Positions 35,329-45,538 of a stretch of DNA of 64,000 nucleotides are shown here, piece after piece (within the stretch, counting starts at the first letter, position 1; every line of letters starts with the position of its first letter). The notes under the pieces were generated by a model. It was not told the origin of the DNA, ran no database searches, and saw nothing but the letters and a program-made list of their open reading frames with translations. Origin of the DNA: Amoeboaphelidium protococcarum (Eukaryota > Aphelidiomycota > Aphelidea); the NCBI GenBank assembly GCA_023515745.1, contig JALECJ010000254.1:248001-312000 (forward strand), given 5' to 3'. A program made the translations under genes and the position numbers.

Positions 35329-35907
35329 TCATAGATTCCCATCTAAATTCAAATCCTCAGTTTTGAGTTTTCTATTAGCTTTCTTCTGAGGTTTAGGCGC
35401 TGATGGGTTTTCAAGAGTGTAGAATTGTCGCAACTATAACACTGCCTCATCGCGTAAGATTCCACCAATAAACTGACAGAAACGCGTCGATTCATTGTCA
35501 GCACTCTAATACTTTGCACATCTCGCCTGGATAATCTGCGGTATATTCATTACAGATCCACATCCACCAAATCTATCGTTGTGAGCACCAAAACATACCT
35601 GTTTGACGCGTAACTCCATCAGAGCAGGTGCGCACATAATGCATGGCTCCACAGTGACGTAAACAGTCACGTCAGAAAAGTCTGTATCCACAGGGAGACT
35701 GCTAATTGCGATCATCTCGGCGTGTTTTGTGGCATTTCTGAATTAATTCGTAGCATTCGCTCCTCGAGCTATCACCTCGCCACTCCTCACAAAGACACAT
35801 CCAACAGGCACTTCACCATTATCCATCGCATTTTGAGCTTATCGTAGAGCAAGTCGCATAAAGTCCTCATTGGTCATCTCCGCATCATTCCTCTTCCTCT
35901 TTGCCAT
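35329..35907 (-). CDS. TAD2: tRNA-specific adenosine deaminase subunit (ADAT2/Tad2)
   Basis: A 192-residue protein that makes inosine at the wobble position 34 of tRNAs, as the catalytic partner of Tad3. Deaminase motifs are complete: VGCVFVRSGEVIARGAN, the HAE zinc/proton-shuttle motif in NATKHAEMIAI, and the PCxxC motif in VTVEPCIMCAPALMEL, followed by CFGAHNDRFGGCGSVMNI. UAA and UAG codons occur at Gln positions (RLALRQAQNAM). The C-terminal tail is Lys/Asn-rich (KPQKKANRKLKTED). Length matches the family. It starts 198 bp from the RPS30 ATG on the opposite strand, a divergent pair. Confidence 0.92.
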
Positions 35908-36104
35908 GCATGTACTGGGTATTGCTTACTTGTTACTCTTTCGGTACGCTGTGAGTTCTGCAGTAGTGTTAGCGAGCGCCTTCGGTTTCGGTTGATTGAA
36001 CGAGATTAAATTTCGTCTTTTCCTAAAGCGCGAAAAACAAGTGCTGATCATCAGTAGTTTTATTAGTGGAATTCCTTAATAGATAAAAACGTACATATAA
36101 TAAA

Positions 36105-36451
36105 ATGGTAAGATTGTATTATTACCCCCATCTCATTGGACTTGGACGCACAGCGAGAGACTCATTTCGATACGAATTTTGGTCCAATGAGTTTGGGGAT
36201 ACATGATGGAATGGGATATTAATTGTTTATAATTATTGTTGTTATGAGTGTAGGGAAAAGTACACGGTTCTTTGGCTCGTGCCGGTAAAGTGAAGGGACA
36301 GACACCTAAAGTGGACAAGTAGGAGAAGAAGAAACCATTGACTGGTCGCGCAAAGAAGAGAATGCTCTACAACAAGAGATTTGTGAATGTCGTTGCCGGC
36401 TTTGCTGGTAAGAAGAGAAGAATGAACCCATCTCCTGTTGAAAAGCCATGA
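36105..36451 (+). CDS. RPS30: Ribosomal protein eS30
   Basis: Exon 1 is just the ATG (36105-36107); a 146-nt GTAAGA...TGTAG intron (36108-36253) follows and exon 2 runs 36254-36451, giving 66 residues. The product begins [21 protein letters not shown] and continues DKQEKKK...[17 protein letters not shown], a full-length eS30 without the ubiquitin-like fusion of animals. The conserved Gln of the KQEKKK block is encoded by TAG, direct evidence for UAG = Gln. Part of the small ribosomal subunit. The intron position right after the start codon and the hairpin inside it are noted separately. Confidence 0.95.
36125..36199 (+). other. Hairpin within the RPS30 intron
   Basis: Perfect 10-bp inverted repeat: CTCATTGGAC at 36132-36141 and GTCCAATGAG at 36182-36191, with an outer CCCC/GGGG pairing (36125-36129 with 36195-36198). 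The loop holds a smaller palindrome TTCGATACGAA. Could be an RNA structure (splicing control or an intronic small RNA) or, as DNA, paired CCAAT boxes. Confidence 0.5.
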
Positions 36452-36614
36452 TTTCATTCTCAGCGATGATTAACATGCATTGAATAAAAGAAAATACTTT
36501 ATCATCAGCTATTATACTGTACTTATACTTACGTGCTACGTATTCTAATTTGCCGCTGCTGGACTACTGATTTATACTTGTTCTTTGCCGATGAATGTAA
36601 TCCCTTTATTAACA

Positions 36615-37709
36615 TCACAGGGCATCAAGACGCGTCTTCTCCACTAATTTACACGTCCCGCCTCCAGAAGAATCGAATTCAAACTTGAAATATTCACCAT
36701 TTTCAGTAATTGCCATTAGAGATTTCTCACTGTCACCAAACTATATCTTGAATCGCTGCCCAGTCAGAGTGATTGAACAACGCGCAAATGATCGCTCCGG
36801 TTGGAAGTAAGCCGGTAGCATTGGTTTTACTTGCGACGGAGACGCTTTGAAAGATTCTGGTATCTACGCTGTATTATCTAGATATTCCTACGATGATTTA
36901 TGCTGAGCACTAGAAGCAACGTCACTTTGTACAGCAGCTAGTTTGAATACATGTATTGACCCAGTGTCGCTGCAGCACGCCAGAAATCTAGAGTCTGCAG
37001 TCCAAACTAAATTGTAGATCGTTGCGTGTTCAGTACCGCGTCGAAACGTTTAAATCAGTTGACCAGTTGTGATATCAAACACGCGTATTAAAGTCCCTTT
37101 TATGCTGGTTGTGGCAATTAAATTACCATCAGTACTAAGCTGAATGTTCTATAAGCGAGAGGTATGTGCCTATATAACAGCCATATTTCTAGTAATTTAA
37201 CCATCAGTTTAATTTGGATCTTGAGTATTTACTTAGAACACTTGAACTTGACCGACTTGAGTAGTTTACGATGCAACAATTATGCTATTATTACGTTATA
37301 CAGCACTACAGAGACCACTATAATTTTCAACTGTATTAAATGAGTGAAGCAATCGTGGACAACGTTCAAACGAGTATATCACAATTCTGTTAATCAACAC
37401 ACATAATATAGCGTCTCGGGTCAATTATACAGAAACTACCTCTTGATTAAACTCAACTTCAAATAAAAACTACTTTTTAGCTTCGTCCCAGATCCTGACT
37501 AAATTCTTTAGACTTTACGGGATGAGAGCAACTATATTACTTCGCTGCATGACTACAACCGTATTAAAGGGTGCTCCTTCGGCTTCAGTTAAACTCAGAT
37601 TACAAAGTGCTTGTAAAGGATCAACGTTGTAGACAGCTATAAGCTGCTAGCTCTACACTGCTATGCAAGGGGAATCTTACGAATGAAAGATTTCATATTT
37701 ATTCATCAT
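36615..37709 (-). CDS. ATG18: PROPPIN (WIPI/Atg18-family beta-propeller)
   Basis: A 364-residue WD40-type propeller with many UAR codons. The PROPPIN phosphoinositide-binding motif is present as FRRG in LIQTFRRGTEHATIYNL (about residue 218), preceded by the canonical IKGTLIRVFDITTGQ and followed by SRFLACCSDTGSIHVFKL. The final blade is ENGEYFKFEFD. Such proteins bind PI3P/PI(3,5)P2 in autophagosome formation or vacuole function. The short form and FRRGTE context resemble the WIPI3/WIPI4 (WDR45/Hsv2) branch more than Atg18 proper. Start is the first of two adjacent ATGs. Confidence 0.9.
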
Positions 37710-38086
37710 GGAAAGTGATTTATATTGCAATAAAACAGAAGATATAATGAAAGATTGAAAAGCGCGTTAAAGTGCCACTGTTGAAACACAAGATTTAGTA
37801 TAATGGTTACAGTACATAGTACAGACGGCAACTTCACTCCGTCTCATAGCTTACCAAATCCGCCGAGCCGTGAAAGCAATGCGAACAACCATTAGGGTGT
37901 GACTGATTCGCTGCTAAACTTATTCGTGTTTCAGAGTGACCACAATGACCAATCACGTCGATTCTAATCTCTCGCCGTATTGGTGGATGGGATAATCTTG
38001 GCTTAGATTAAGACTTTTCGCAGACTCTTCGTTTGATTCCTAAAAAAAGATATATTAAAGTCTATTCATCAATAGTATCAAGTATT
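37710..38086. other. Divergent intergenic region between PROPPIN and NDT80-like genes
   Basis: Contains an open frame at 37803-38036 (77 codons, begins MVTVHSTDGNFTP) directly upstream of the NDT80-like ATG. It may be an upstream ORF, a separate small gene, or part of a longer transcript leader. No family recognised. Confidence 0.35.
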
Positions 38087-39594
38087 ATGTTTGCGGATTC
38101 TGAGCTAGTTGGGGTATTCGAGGATGCGGAGAGATAGTAATAACAACAAAGGTAAGCTCATGTTGTCGCTCTGATTGTTTCAAATATCATGATTTTATTA
38201 GTAACGCGTGTAGTTATGGAATTCAACACTTTGGTATTGATGATTTGATTTCTGGTAATGGTGGCCAAAGTGGTCAAATGCAGCAAAGTGGCGCTCATTC
38301 TGATATCTAGTCTTTAGGACAGTCTCCGTCTATTGGGTAGTAGCCAATGTAGTACGAAGTTTAGCGCTCGCCGCAGCATGTTTCGCCTCTAAGTCCTCTG
38401 TAACTAAACTAAAGTTTGCCTACTGTCAATGAGGATCACACATAGCAGAAGCTGACTATCGATACTTCTCTTGCATCTGCAACAAACTTTTAGTAGTCTT
38501 TGACTTCTGGACTCCTGTCATCTGCGGCTATATAAAGTGCCAAATTCCAGAGTCCACCTAGCTGGCGTCGTCGCAATACGTACAACGCTGGCGATAGCGG
38601 CCCGCATTTCACGCCAACACAGTAACATGAAACCGTGTACAGTGGAGACAAGAGCCAGATGATGAAATTCAGTCTTACTGCAAAGCTGGATAAGGGCTTC
38701 TTCCTAGCTGACAATGACTGGACTTGCTATCGTCGCAACTATTTTCAATTATCTGCCGCATTTCAGTCATTCGCGTCAAGTGCTGTGGCTGGTGAAAATT
38801 CCTCAATGTTTCAGTGCCCTGTTGAGGAGCAGAATGCTGTGATTGTCCAGGGAGGATAAACAAAACGCATTTCTTCATTCAAAATTGGAGTATCAAGTCG
38901 TGTTGCCGCATCTCAGAAGTCTATTCAGTTGATTTAGCACACTAGCAAACGCGACAAAGGCCCACAGAAGGTGCCTGGGCCTCGTATCTGTCGATCTGGC
39001 GGACAGCTGTTATCTCTATCCCCATTGCACGGTGCATCTGAAGCTATATCGTGTGGAGATGATGTGGTGTGCTTCGAGAGAATTCAGTTCAAAAGCTCCA
39101 CTGCTAACAACGGCAAGAGACGCACTGCTCAACAATACTTTGTTTTGGACATTTGTCTATTTGCTGAGCTCTAGGATGGCGCAGAAGTGAGAATTGCATC
39201 CATCACCTCTGCTCCTTTGATTGTGAGAGGACGTTCACCTGGACATTACGCTGATTAGGGTAATTACGTGCAGCCAAGCTATGGAAAGTCTCTGATATCC
39301 CCTGGCATGCAATCATAGTTTCTGTATGCTAACGCCGACTCTATGTTAACTCAGATGACGCCGTAGACGCCATTTGTAAATTAGCTGCTGTCATTGCAAG
39401 AAATCCCATCTTATCAAAGTCCATCGCCTTCTGGGTTGGTAAGATCATCCTCTTCCAACTCTGATTTTGACACTTTAATGACTGGTCAGTAGTAATCTCT
39501 GTTACCTGTCTCAAATTTTGGATTCTAGTTCAATGTTGACCAATAGCAGTATGACTAGTAATTGCAATTGGCCTAACTGAACTCCGTGTTATGA
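38087..39594 (+). CDS. NDT80/PhoG-domain transcription factor
   Basis: Two exons, 38087-38151 and 38214-39594, joined across a 62-nt intron with a GTGTAG acceptor; 481 residues. A Gln/Ser-rich N-terminus leads to the DNA-binding domain: SGDKSQMMKFSLTAKLDKGF, WTCYRRNYFQLSAAF, then the core VCFERIQFKSSTANNGKRRT, AQQYFVLDICLFAEL and the hallmark PLIVRGRSPGHYAD, which in Ndt80 and animal MYRF contacts DNA. The C-terminal part is Gln/Ser/Pro-rich, as in activation domains. No MYRF-type intramolecular chaperone or transmembrane segment is present. In fungi NDT80 proteins drive meiotic or nutrient-response genes; the target programme here is unknown. Confidence 0.88.
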
Positions 39595-39740
39595 GTTCAC
39601 ATTATAACGCCAGCTTAAGTTAATAACCAAAATGTGTAAATTAAATGATGTGTAATATACAATACAAAAAAAATCTATGTCTCTACCGATCATCTTTCAT
39701 TCTCATGATAAATAAAGGTTGCTTGACACTAATTAATTTA

Positions 39741-41392
39741 TCATTTATCGGGCAGTTCAGAATTCTAGTACAATGGGTTGAAACTTTCGCTTGATGATGG
39801 TTTATAAAGAGGATTGTTCTACATCTAGGTAGCATAGAACTCCTTCTCCCATGTTTTCTAAAATCTTACCGCAGCTACGTGCCAATACAGAATCCATGCT
39901 AGTAGAAGTCCAATAAGAGCGAAGAACGCAACTCCACCAACAACAACGCCCGCGATCTAAGAACTCTATAAAGGCGGCTGAGGAGGAATTATAGGCATCT
40001 TTGCCTCAATGGTGATTGTCGCTGTAGATGAGGATAGACCATCAGAGACCATCCACTTCAGTTGCTCTTTCCCAACATTAACAGGCCGGTACTCTAGCAT
40101 ACCATCCTTGGCAATAGTAGCATAACCAAACTAAGGCGATGATATCAAAAAGAAGGATAGATCAGACAGAGCAGTGTCTCGATCATAAACACTCAACTGA
40201 AATGTACTGTTCTCACCAATGTTTGCATTCACCTACTAATCACTAGCTTCAGGTGGGTAATTAATTGCATTTACCGAAATTTATGCAAAAGCAACAGTTG
40301 AGTTAGCCTGACCGTCATTCATAATGAACTAGAAACTATCTTCACCGTTAAAATCTACATCTGGAGTATATACAATCTTGGTATTCACAGGAATCCAATT
40401 TCCTACAGGTGCAGATATAGATCCAAATGATGGTTTACTCAGAATCATGAACGACACGGTCGGGTTATAATCAGGATCATAACCTTCCAGGACAAACTAA
40501 GCTTCACTATTCTGAGACAGAAGAACAGATGTGTTCAGAGCAATAGGAGCTTGATTGATGGGCACAATAGAGGTGGTAATTTAGAACGCAGTACCACTCC
40601 AATGACGTTCCGCGTGGAAGATTGTCATCTCATGAGTCAGATTCTGCAGCAGACCCAGACTGTCCAGATTAATAGAGCAGGTCAGAGTTGGATGAATAGA
40701 GCCCAAGTCGCAACTTGTAAGCTTGCCATCAATAAACACCCATAAATCATCATCACCAGTGAATGTGAATACTTCACCGCCTCTGTAATAGAATTTGGCA
40801 TTGATCTCAGTGGTGAACCAGTAATTGTTATTGCGATCAGACTGACTGAACATACTTCTACTATTCAAAGCCTCTCGCTGATATCCTAGACCATTCAAAG
40901 GGAAGAAAGAGGTGGACTTGAATTGATACAATGCAGCAGACGGATCAATCAGGTCCAACTATATAGATAATGGATAAGCAATATTGACACCAGGAACGTC
41001 GGTGTAATACTCTTCATGAAGAAACTGGCCAAAATTCGAGATTGCAGCCGAAGTTCTAGCCTAAGTCACATTAACTTTAGAACAGCTGGTGTATATACCA
41101 AATTGATCCGGGCTGCGCAATTGGGGAGGTAAGAACTATGGGCGCCCGTTAGCATCCAACTTATCTTTCAGGAGACCAGTCTGCTAGTAACACCATTAAG
41201 CGGGACTCTCCATATCAGGGTTCATTCCACTACATAGAGAACGTCGGTATGTTAAAACATGTAAAGGGCATATGAACAGTAAGGGTCCTACTTAAAGTCG
41301 CGAAGAAATCCTTGCAGTGTAATAAACGGTGGCAGATCTGACTATGCGTAGATGGCCGTTCCAAGCAGCATGACTTGAACCAGTTTGTTCAT
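39741..41392 (-). CDS. Fibro-slime/PA14 membrane receptor with integrin-beta-like tail
   Basis: Two exons, 41292-41392 and 39741-41229, with a 62-nt intron (GTAGGA...ATGTAG); 529 residues. A signal peptide (MNKLVQVMLLGTAIYA) precedes a fibro-slime domain: LQGFLRDF, then the PA14-type core FTGDDDLWVFIDGKL and TIFHAERH. Two cadherin-like/VCBS-type repeats follow (IVYTPDVDFNGEDSFQFIMN; SSPQFGYATIAKDGMLEY). A single transmembrane helix (VVVGGVAFFALIGLLLAWIL) leads to a ~44-residue cytosolic tail with two NPLY motifs (NNPLYKPSSSESFNPLY) preceded by RFQKTWEKEF, resembling integrin beta tails that bind talin and kindlin. Likely an adhesion receptor; partner unknown. Confidence 0.8.
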
Positions 41393-41664
41393 GTTAGATA
41401 GCATTTAAATTCGATATAATAGTGTAGTGGTGATAGTTCTCTAGAGTGGAATAAAAGAGTTGATAAGCAAGCGGACAGCTCCATACTGTTGTTCCGCACG
41501 GTAACCATGGCAACATGTTGAGTTCTGTAATGAACAGTTGCGACAAGCGAACCTTTGCAATCCGGGAACTAACATACGCCAGTTATTATGTTGACCGAAA
41601 TAAAATGCAAATACATTTAAGGTCAGTTCAAGACTGAAATGTATATTATTACTCACAATTTCTA

Positions 41665-42042
41665 TCACTTTCCAGACTATTCATCATCGCGATGGAATAA
41701 AGTTGTTCCAGTAGGCGAGTGTCTTTAAGCACCTAGATTCGCTTATGTGCTAACGGAACCAGACAGCCTTGACATCCAAACATTCTCAGGAATCTATTTG
41801 GCCCAGTGAGGAATACAATGGTCTGGCACCGTAATCTTATCCATAGTCTCTTTGATTATACTCAAATCTTCTACACACACATCCGTCGCTGAATGTTGAT
41901 CAATTGTTTCGCTCACATTTAAAACACGCTTTAGAACATACATACCTGCAGTAAACTAGCCACCTGTCAATTCTTACTCATCCTCTGAAATCTATTAATA
42001 TTCCGTTGCTGATGAAGAACCTTTTGCATTCTCCGTATTCAT
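41665..42042 (-). CDS. Small unassigned soluble protein
   Basis: A 125-residue ORF with several UAR codons, starting MNTENAKGSSSATEY, followed by acidic residues and a central GMYVLKRVLNVSETIDQ. A distinctive motif PDHCIPHWAKQIPENVWMSR lies in the second half. It ends Ser/Gly-rich. I recognise no family. The 5' ends of this gene and the CYTH gene at 42111 face each other 68 bp apart, so they may share a promoter. Confidence 0.5.
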
Positions 42043-42110
42043 TATATTCTAAGACATGTCAGGGTCAGAAGATTATTGTTTAAAGGCCGACTCTTATCCC
42101 AACATTGTTG

Positions 42111-42924
42111 ATGAATCGAATTTTCTCTACTGCTCGGAAGAGAGTGAAATTTACTATCGGACCAACAATGGAGATTGAGGTGAAGTTAAAGTTGCCGGAT
42201 AAAGCTGCCCATTAACGCGTCATTGAACTCTTGACTAAAGAGGCTAAACCGCTGGGTACGGAGATTCAGACTAACAATTTCTTTGACTCCGAGGACAATG
42301 CGCTGTAAGTTGTTGATCCATTGTCGCCCGCCATCTAGAATCTCATCTCATATCATTATTATGTGTGTAGTTAGAAAGTGAGAAATGTAATGAGAATTCG
42401 ATAAAAGATCAAGTCTGGCGGGAGTGAAAGTTACGTTCTGACATTGAAAGGTAATGCTGTATTAGAAAATGGAGTCAGTCGTGTTGAAGAGGTAGGTATG
42501 CTTACTTGAGTGTTGACCGCAGTGATATCTTGACGGATGTAAGTTTAGAGTGTAGAATGAAGAGACTTTAGGTAGCGATGTGGCTAAGCGTTTGATTGAA
42601 GATCCATCTTAGATTGCTGAAGCAGCATCTACATCTAAATCTGCGCTGTTGAAATAGATTATAGAAAAGTTTGATGACCAGAGCGGATGGAAGAAGGTTG
42701 GCTCATTCAAGAATTAGAGGCAAAAGTTTTAATGGAAAGATTATGTTCTGGAGGTTGATGAGACCATGTTCCAGCACGGCACTTGTTATGAGATTGAACT
42801 TGAGCATGTAGATGCTATTACAGCCAAGTCTCATTTGGAAAACTGGCTCACCACTCATGATATTCAGTACTCATACTCCAAGAAGAACAAGTATGCCAAC
42901 ATGCTAGACGGAACTTTGGTTTGA
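42111..42924 (+). CDS. CYTH-domain (triphosphate tunnel metalloenzyme) protein
   Basis: Three exons, 42111-42304, 42371-42491 and 42556-42924 (introns 66 and 64 nt, both ending GTGTAG), 227 residues. The CYTH signature EIEVKLKLP opens the domain (ExExK). Then come NFFDSEDNALQKVRNVMRIR, ESYVLTLKG, and after the second intron the C-terminal strands YVLEVDETMF and CYEIELEH. This superfamily hydrolyses organic or inorganic triphosphates (thiamine triphosphatase, RNA triphosphatase, class IV adenylate cyclase); which one cannot be told. A basic N-terminus (MNRIFSTARKRVKF) ahead of the domain could be a mitochondrial presequence. A start at 42168 would omit it. Confidence 0.8.
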
Positions 42925-43318
42925 TTGTGAAAGAACATACATCAAGATACCACGTTATCAATTCATCATTTTTATAGTCTCTTCATTCTACTATGAGCTT
43001 CAACTTTAAACGCGTCAACCATCTTTAAGGCAACTTCATTAAAAAAGAATCCAGCCATGGCATCATGAAGAACAGACTTGAACTGATAATCAATCACAAA
43101 TCGTACCCGACAAGCATCATCAGTAGAAGAAGTAGCATCGAGTGGCATAATAGTCCACCTAGTCTACAACTACTTGAATACTTCACTCTCTGATGCCACG
43201 GCGATTACTTCATACCGGTTGAGTCGATGCTTTTCAATGCAGGTGACGCTACTCGTGTACCGGCCTTCTGAATTCTTGAATCCGACTCCAAGTACTCCCT
43301 TAAATGACTACTAGTCAC

Positions 43319-43335
43319 GCGCGCGTTCCGCGCGC
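43319..43335 (-). other. Helitron 3'-terminal hairpin
   Basis: GCGCGCG-TTC-CGCGCGC, a perfect 7-bp stem with a 3-nt loop, followed on the coding strand by GTGA and the terminal CTAG. This is the termination signal expected near Helitron 3' ends. Confidence 0.85.
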
Positions 43336-43400
43336 TTTGAATTATAATGGCAAAATATGATTTGAGAATGGTTGTTTTATAAGTATAGGAGTTTATTTCA

Positions 43401-43973
43401 TCAAGTAGTAAAAGTTCGTATTACATCTTGGTAGACTATGTTCTTTGGTGCATCTTCATAACAGACCGTCACATCGCTAGAGGATCTAACTCTGGAGAAT
43501 GCCACATAGAGTTATCCATGTGCAAATACCTATTGTTATAGGTAGATACCACACTTGGCTAAAGTCTAACCTTGAGCCTTATTAATAGTGGCTGCAAAGG
43601 CTAGCCGGACTGGGAATTGGTGACAGACAAACTCAACATTCTCAAATTCAGACACAGTTATACCTATTTTTGGTATGCTTACTATGTCGTCCTTTCGAGA
43701 CCCGTTGATTATTTAACATTTGATAGAATTTCTATTCAAAGTTAAAACTTTTAGCATAGTACCATTCACCAGCCCGGCATCTATGTTTAAGTTGCGTATC
43801 AACATAACTGATACGCCAACTTTCAACATTAATTTAGCCTGAGGAATCCCAGAGTAATCAAGAGCATTGAGCACTTCTGGATCAATATTCAGCGGATTAT
43901 TGCCAATTATTGAATCTACAGCGTTATACTAATGTTTTGAAACAACTAAACCGTATTTCGCTATAGTGTACAT
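43401..43973 (-). CDS. C-terminal part of a Helitron Pif1-like helicase
   Basis: A 190-residue frame with ATG and TGA, containing only the last motifs of a RepHel helicase: LKVGVSVMLIRNLNIDAGLV with NGTMLKV, then INKAQGQTLAKCGIYL (motif V) and FAHGQLYVAFSRVRSS (motif VI). Walker A and B motifs are absent, so ATP hydrolysis is impossible from this piece. It is probably a remnant left by internal deletion of an autonomous element, though the open frame has survived. Confidence 0.85.
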
Positions 43974-44059
43974 TGTTAAATCATTCCAACATTATATTCA
44001 TTTCAATTTCAATTCATTAATCACTATCAACCTTGAAGTGCCCAAATTTAACAATGTCA

Positions 44060-44854
44060 TCATTTTTTACGTGAACGCTTAGACACGCGCGTAGTCTCGG
44101 TAGATGATTAGCCATCAACGGGAGCCTGATTCTCAACCTCAGGCTCATTAGTATTGGCATTAACGACTGGAGCATCAGTGGATTAGCTGCTTGATTGGGC
44201 GCTACTATTATTGAATAACCAAGATGTAGAATCGTCGGATTATAATGAGCCAAGACGTTCAAAGTTACTCTCAGACGCAAGTTTACTTGTCAATACTAAT
44301 CCTAATGAGCAGTAAGATAAAACAATAGTATCTTTGCCAAGTGATACTAATTACCCACTAACATGTAGCGTACGGTCAGGCTTGATAATGTTTTTTTACA
44401 GCAGCGTTGAATAACGTCTTGGGTTGAACTAACAATCAAACTTAATGTCCATGCCACCATAGAGAGAAGCTTTTAACACGACATTCCCTGCAGACACTGA
44501 TACAATAGTTGATAGCGTTATAATAGAAGCCTTCGGAATGTAATCACCTGGCTAATATTTTGCGCGAGGATACATCTGCTGCGCCACCACCGTTAAAACA
44601 CCATTGACACATTGCAATTCACCAATAACTTAGTATAGAATTCCTACCTCAGGTTTTACCAAACCTTGGCTCGAAATGTCTTCATAGTCAGATGACGGCC
44701 ACACTGACACTTGTAAACTTGCATCAGAAGCGGTTTACGTAAATGTCTTGCATTGCAGTATGAGCGGATAGCCTTGCGCGTACGCAGAATTCGACCTGCC
44801 TGTTTCAGTCTTTTGGATACTAATTACGCCTACGACACCTACAAATAAATTCAT
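44060..44854 (-). CDS. Helitron-borne 264-residue protein, probably OB-fold
   Basis: ATG-to-TGA frame with about nine UAR codons. The first ~170 residues are beta-rich and resemble single-strand DNA-binding folds: MNLFVGVVGVISIQKT, ILYQVIGELQCVNGVL and TLHVSGQLVSLGKDTIVL. The tail is acidic/Ser-rich and ends in a basic TTRVSKRSRKK. It lies upstream of the helicase remnant on the same strand. Many Helitrons carry RPA-like proteins beside RepHel; that this is one is inference. It could instead be a captured host gene. A TATATAAAG-like box lies about 95 bp upstream on the same strand. Confidence 0.6.
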
Positions 44855-44992
44855 TTTCTTTTACTAATTAAGATAGCTATTGATTTTAACATAAAACAAT
44901 AATAATTTGAAATTGAAAAAAGAAACAGAACTCAAGTAACAACTTTATATAGTGTACACGCAATTCGCTCTTATGCTATAGCACTTACTTCG

Positions 44993-45036
44993 CATGATTG
45001 GCGCAACTTAACGATATTTAACGGCAACCAATCATG
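44993..45036. repeat. Inverted repeat with paired CCAAT boxes near the Helitron 5' end
   Basis: CATGATTGG (44993-45001) and CCAATCATG (45028-45036), perfect 9-bp arms with a 26-bp spacer that itself holds two TTAACG direct copies. It sits ~45 bp upstream of a TATA-like box for the 44854 gene. Likely a promoter element of the transposon. Confidence 0.5.
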
Positions 45037-45538
45037 TTTTCACACGATATTGTTTGATACTATTCTTGGTCACACAGCTACTGTTACTATATATAAGTGC
45101 GACCCCTATTTATAAAAGCAAGTTGTGAATTATATTGAAGATTACAACACTTCACCTTCCTCTCTGTTCATCGATCGCCTTGATCCATCTATAATTCTGG
45201 ATGATGTGCAATAGGGAACGAACGTCTTATAACTGTTCACATCAGACACAACGTCATAGAACTATCTCGGCGATATTGATCTACACTTACAAGCATAGTA
45301 GCAGTTTAAGACCATCAAAGACTGAATAGCTGAATGACGTACCTGATCACGTCTGTATTTGAATAATGGTGTAATTTGGGTGAGCTGATCACCTGAGTAA
45401 GGTGAGAGATATCAGGCAATTTAAATATAAATCTCTTCTGATCGAGTCGCCGAATCTGCAAATTCATCATGATTTGTTGAGATAATTATGAAGAGAGAGA
45501 AGTTTCTAAGAAGTACAACATTGAGTGTAAGTATATTA

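Larger units (their letters stand above)
43311..45141 (-). mobile_element. Helitron, both termini intact, inserted between A and T
   Basis: On the minus strand the element starts TC (45141-45140) after a host A (45142) and ends CTAG (43314-43311) before a host T (43310): the canonical 5'-TC...CTRR-3' in an AT target with no target-site duplication. A GC-rich 7-bp hairpin lies 4 nt before CTAG. Inside are the C-terminal part of a Pif1-type helicase and a 264-residue protein. No Rep (HUH) domain and no N-terminal helicase motifs are present, so it is non-autonomous or truncated internally. Intact ends and undamaged host flanks suggest a recent insertion. Confidence 0.88.
42966..45470 (-). pseudogene. 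COQ10: COQ10 (START-domain coenzyme Q chaperone) interrupted by a Helitron
   Basis: Coding pieces on the minus strand: exon 1 45343-45470, a 62-nt intron (GTACGT...GTGTAG), exon 2 start 45142-45280, then a 1,831-bp Helitron (43311-45141), then the rest of exon 2 42966-43310. The pieces are COQ10 in order: a presequence-like N-terminus (MMNLQIRRLDQKRF), YSNTDVIRSISPRQFYDVV and NSYKTFVPYCTSSR before the insertion; GVGFKNSEGRYTSSVTCIE, TRWTIMP and GFFFNEVALKMVDAF after it. The flanking host codons remain in phase with each other. COQ10 binds ubiquinone in the inner mitochondrial membrane. The insertion lies in coding sequence, so this copy is presumably inactive unless another allele is intact or the element is removed. 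Confidence 0.88.
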
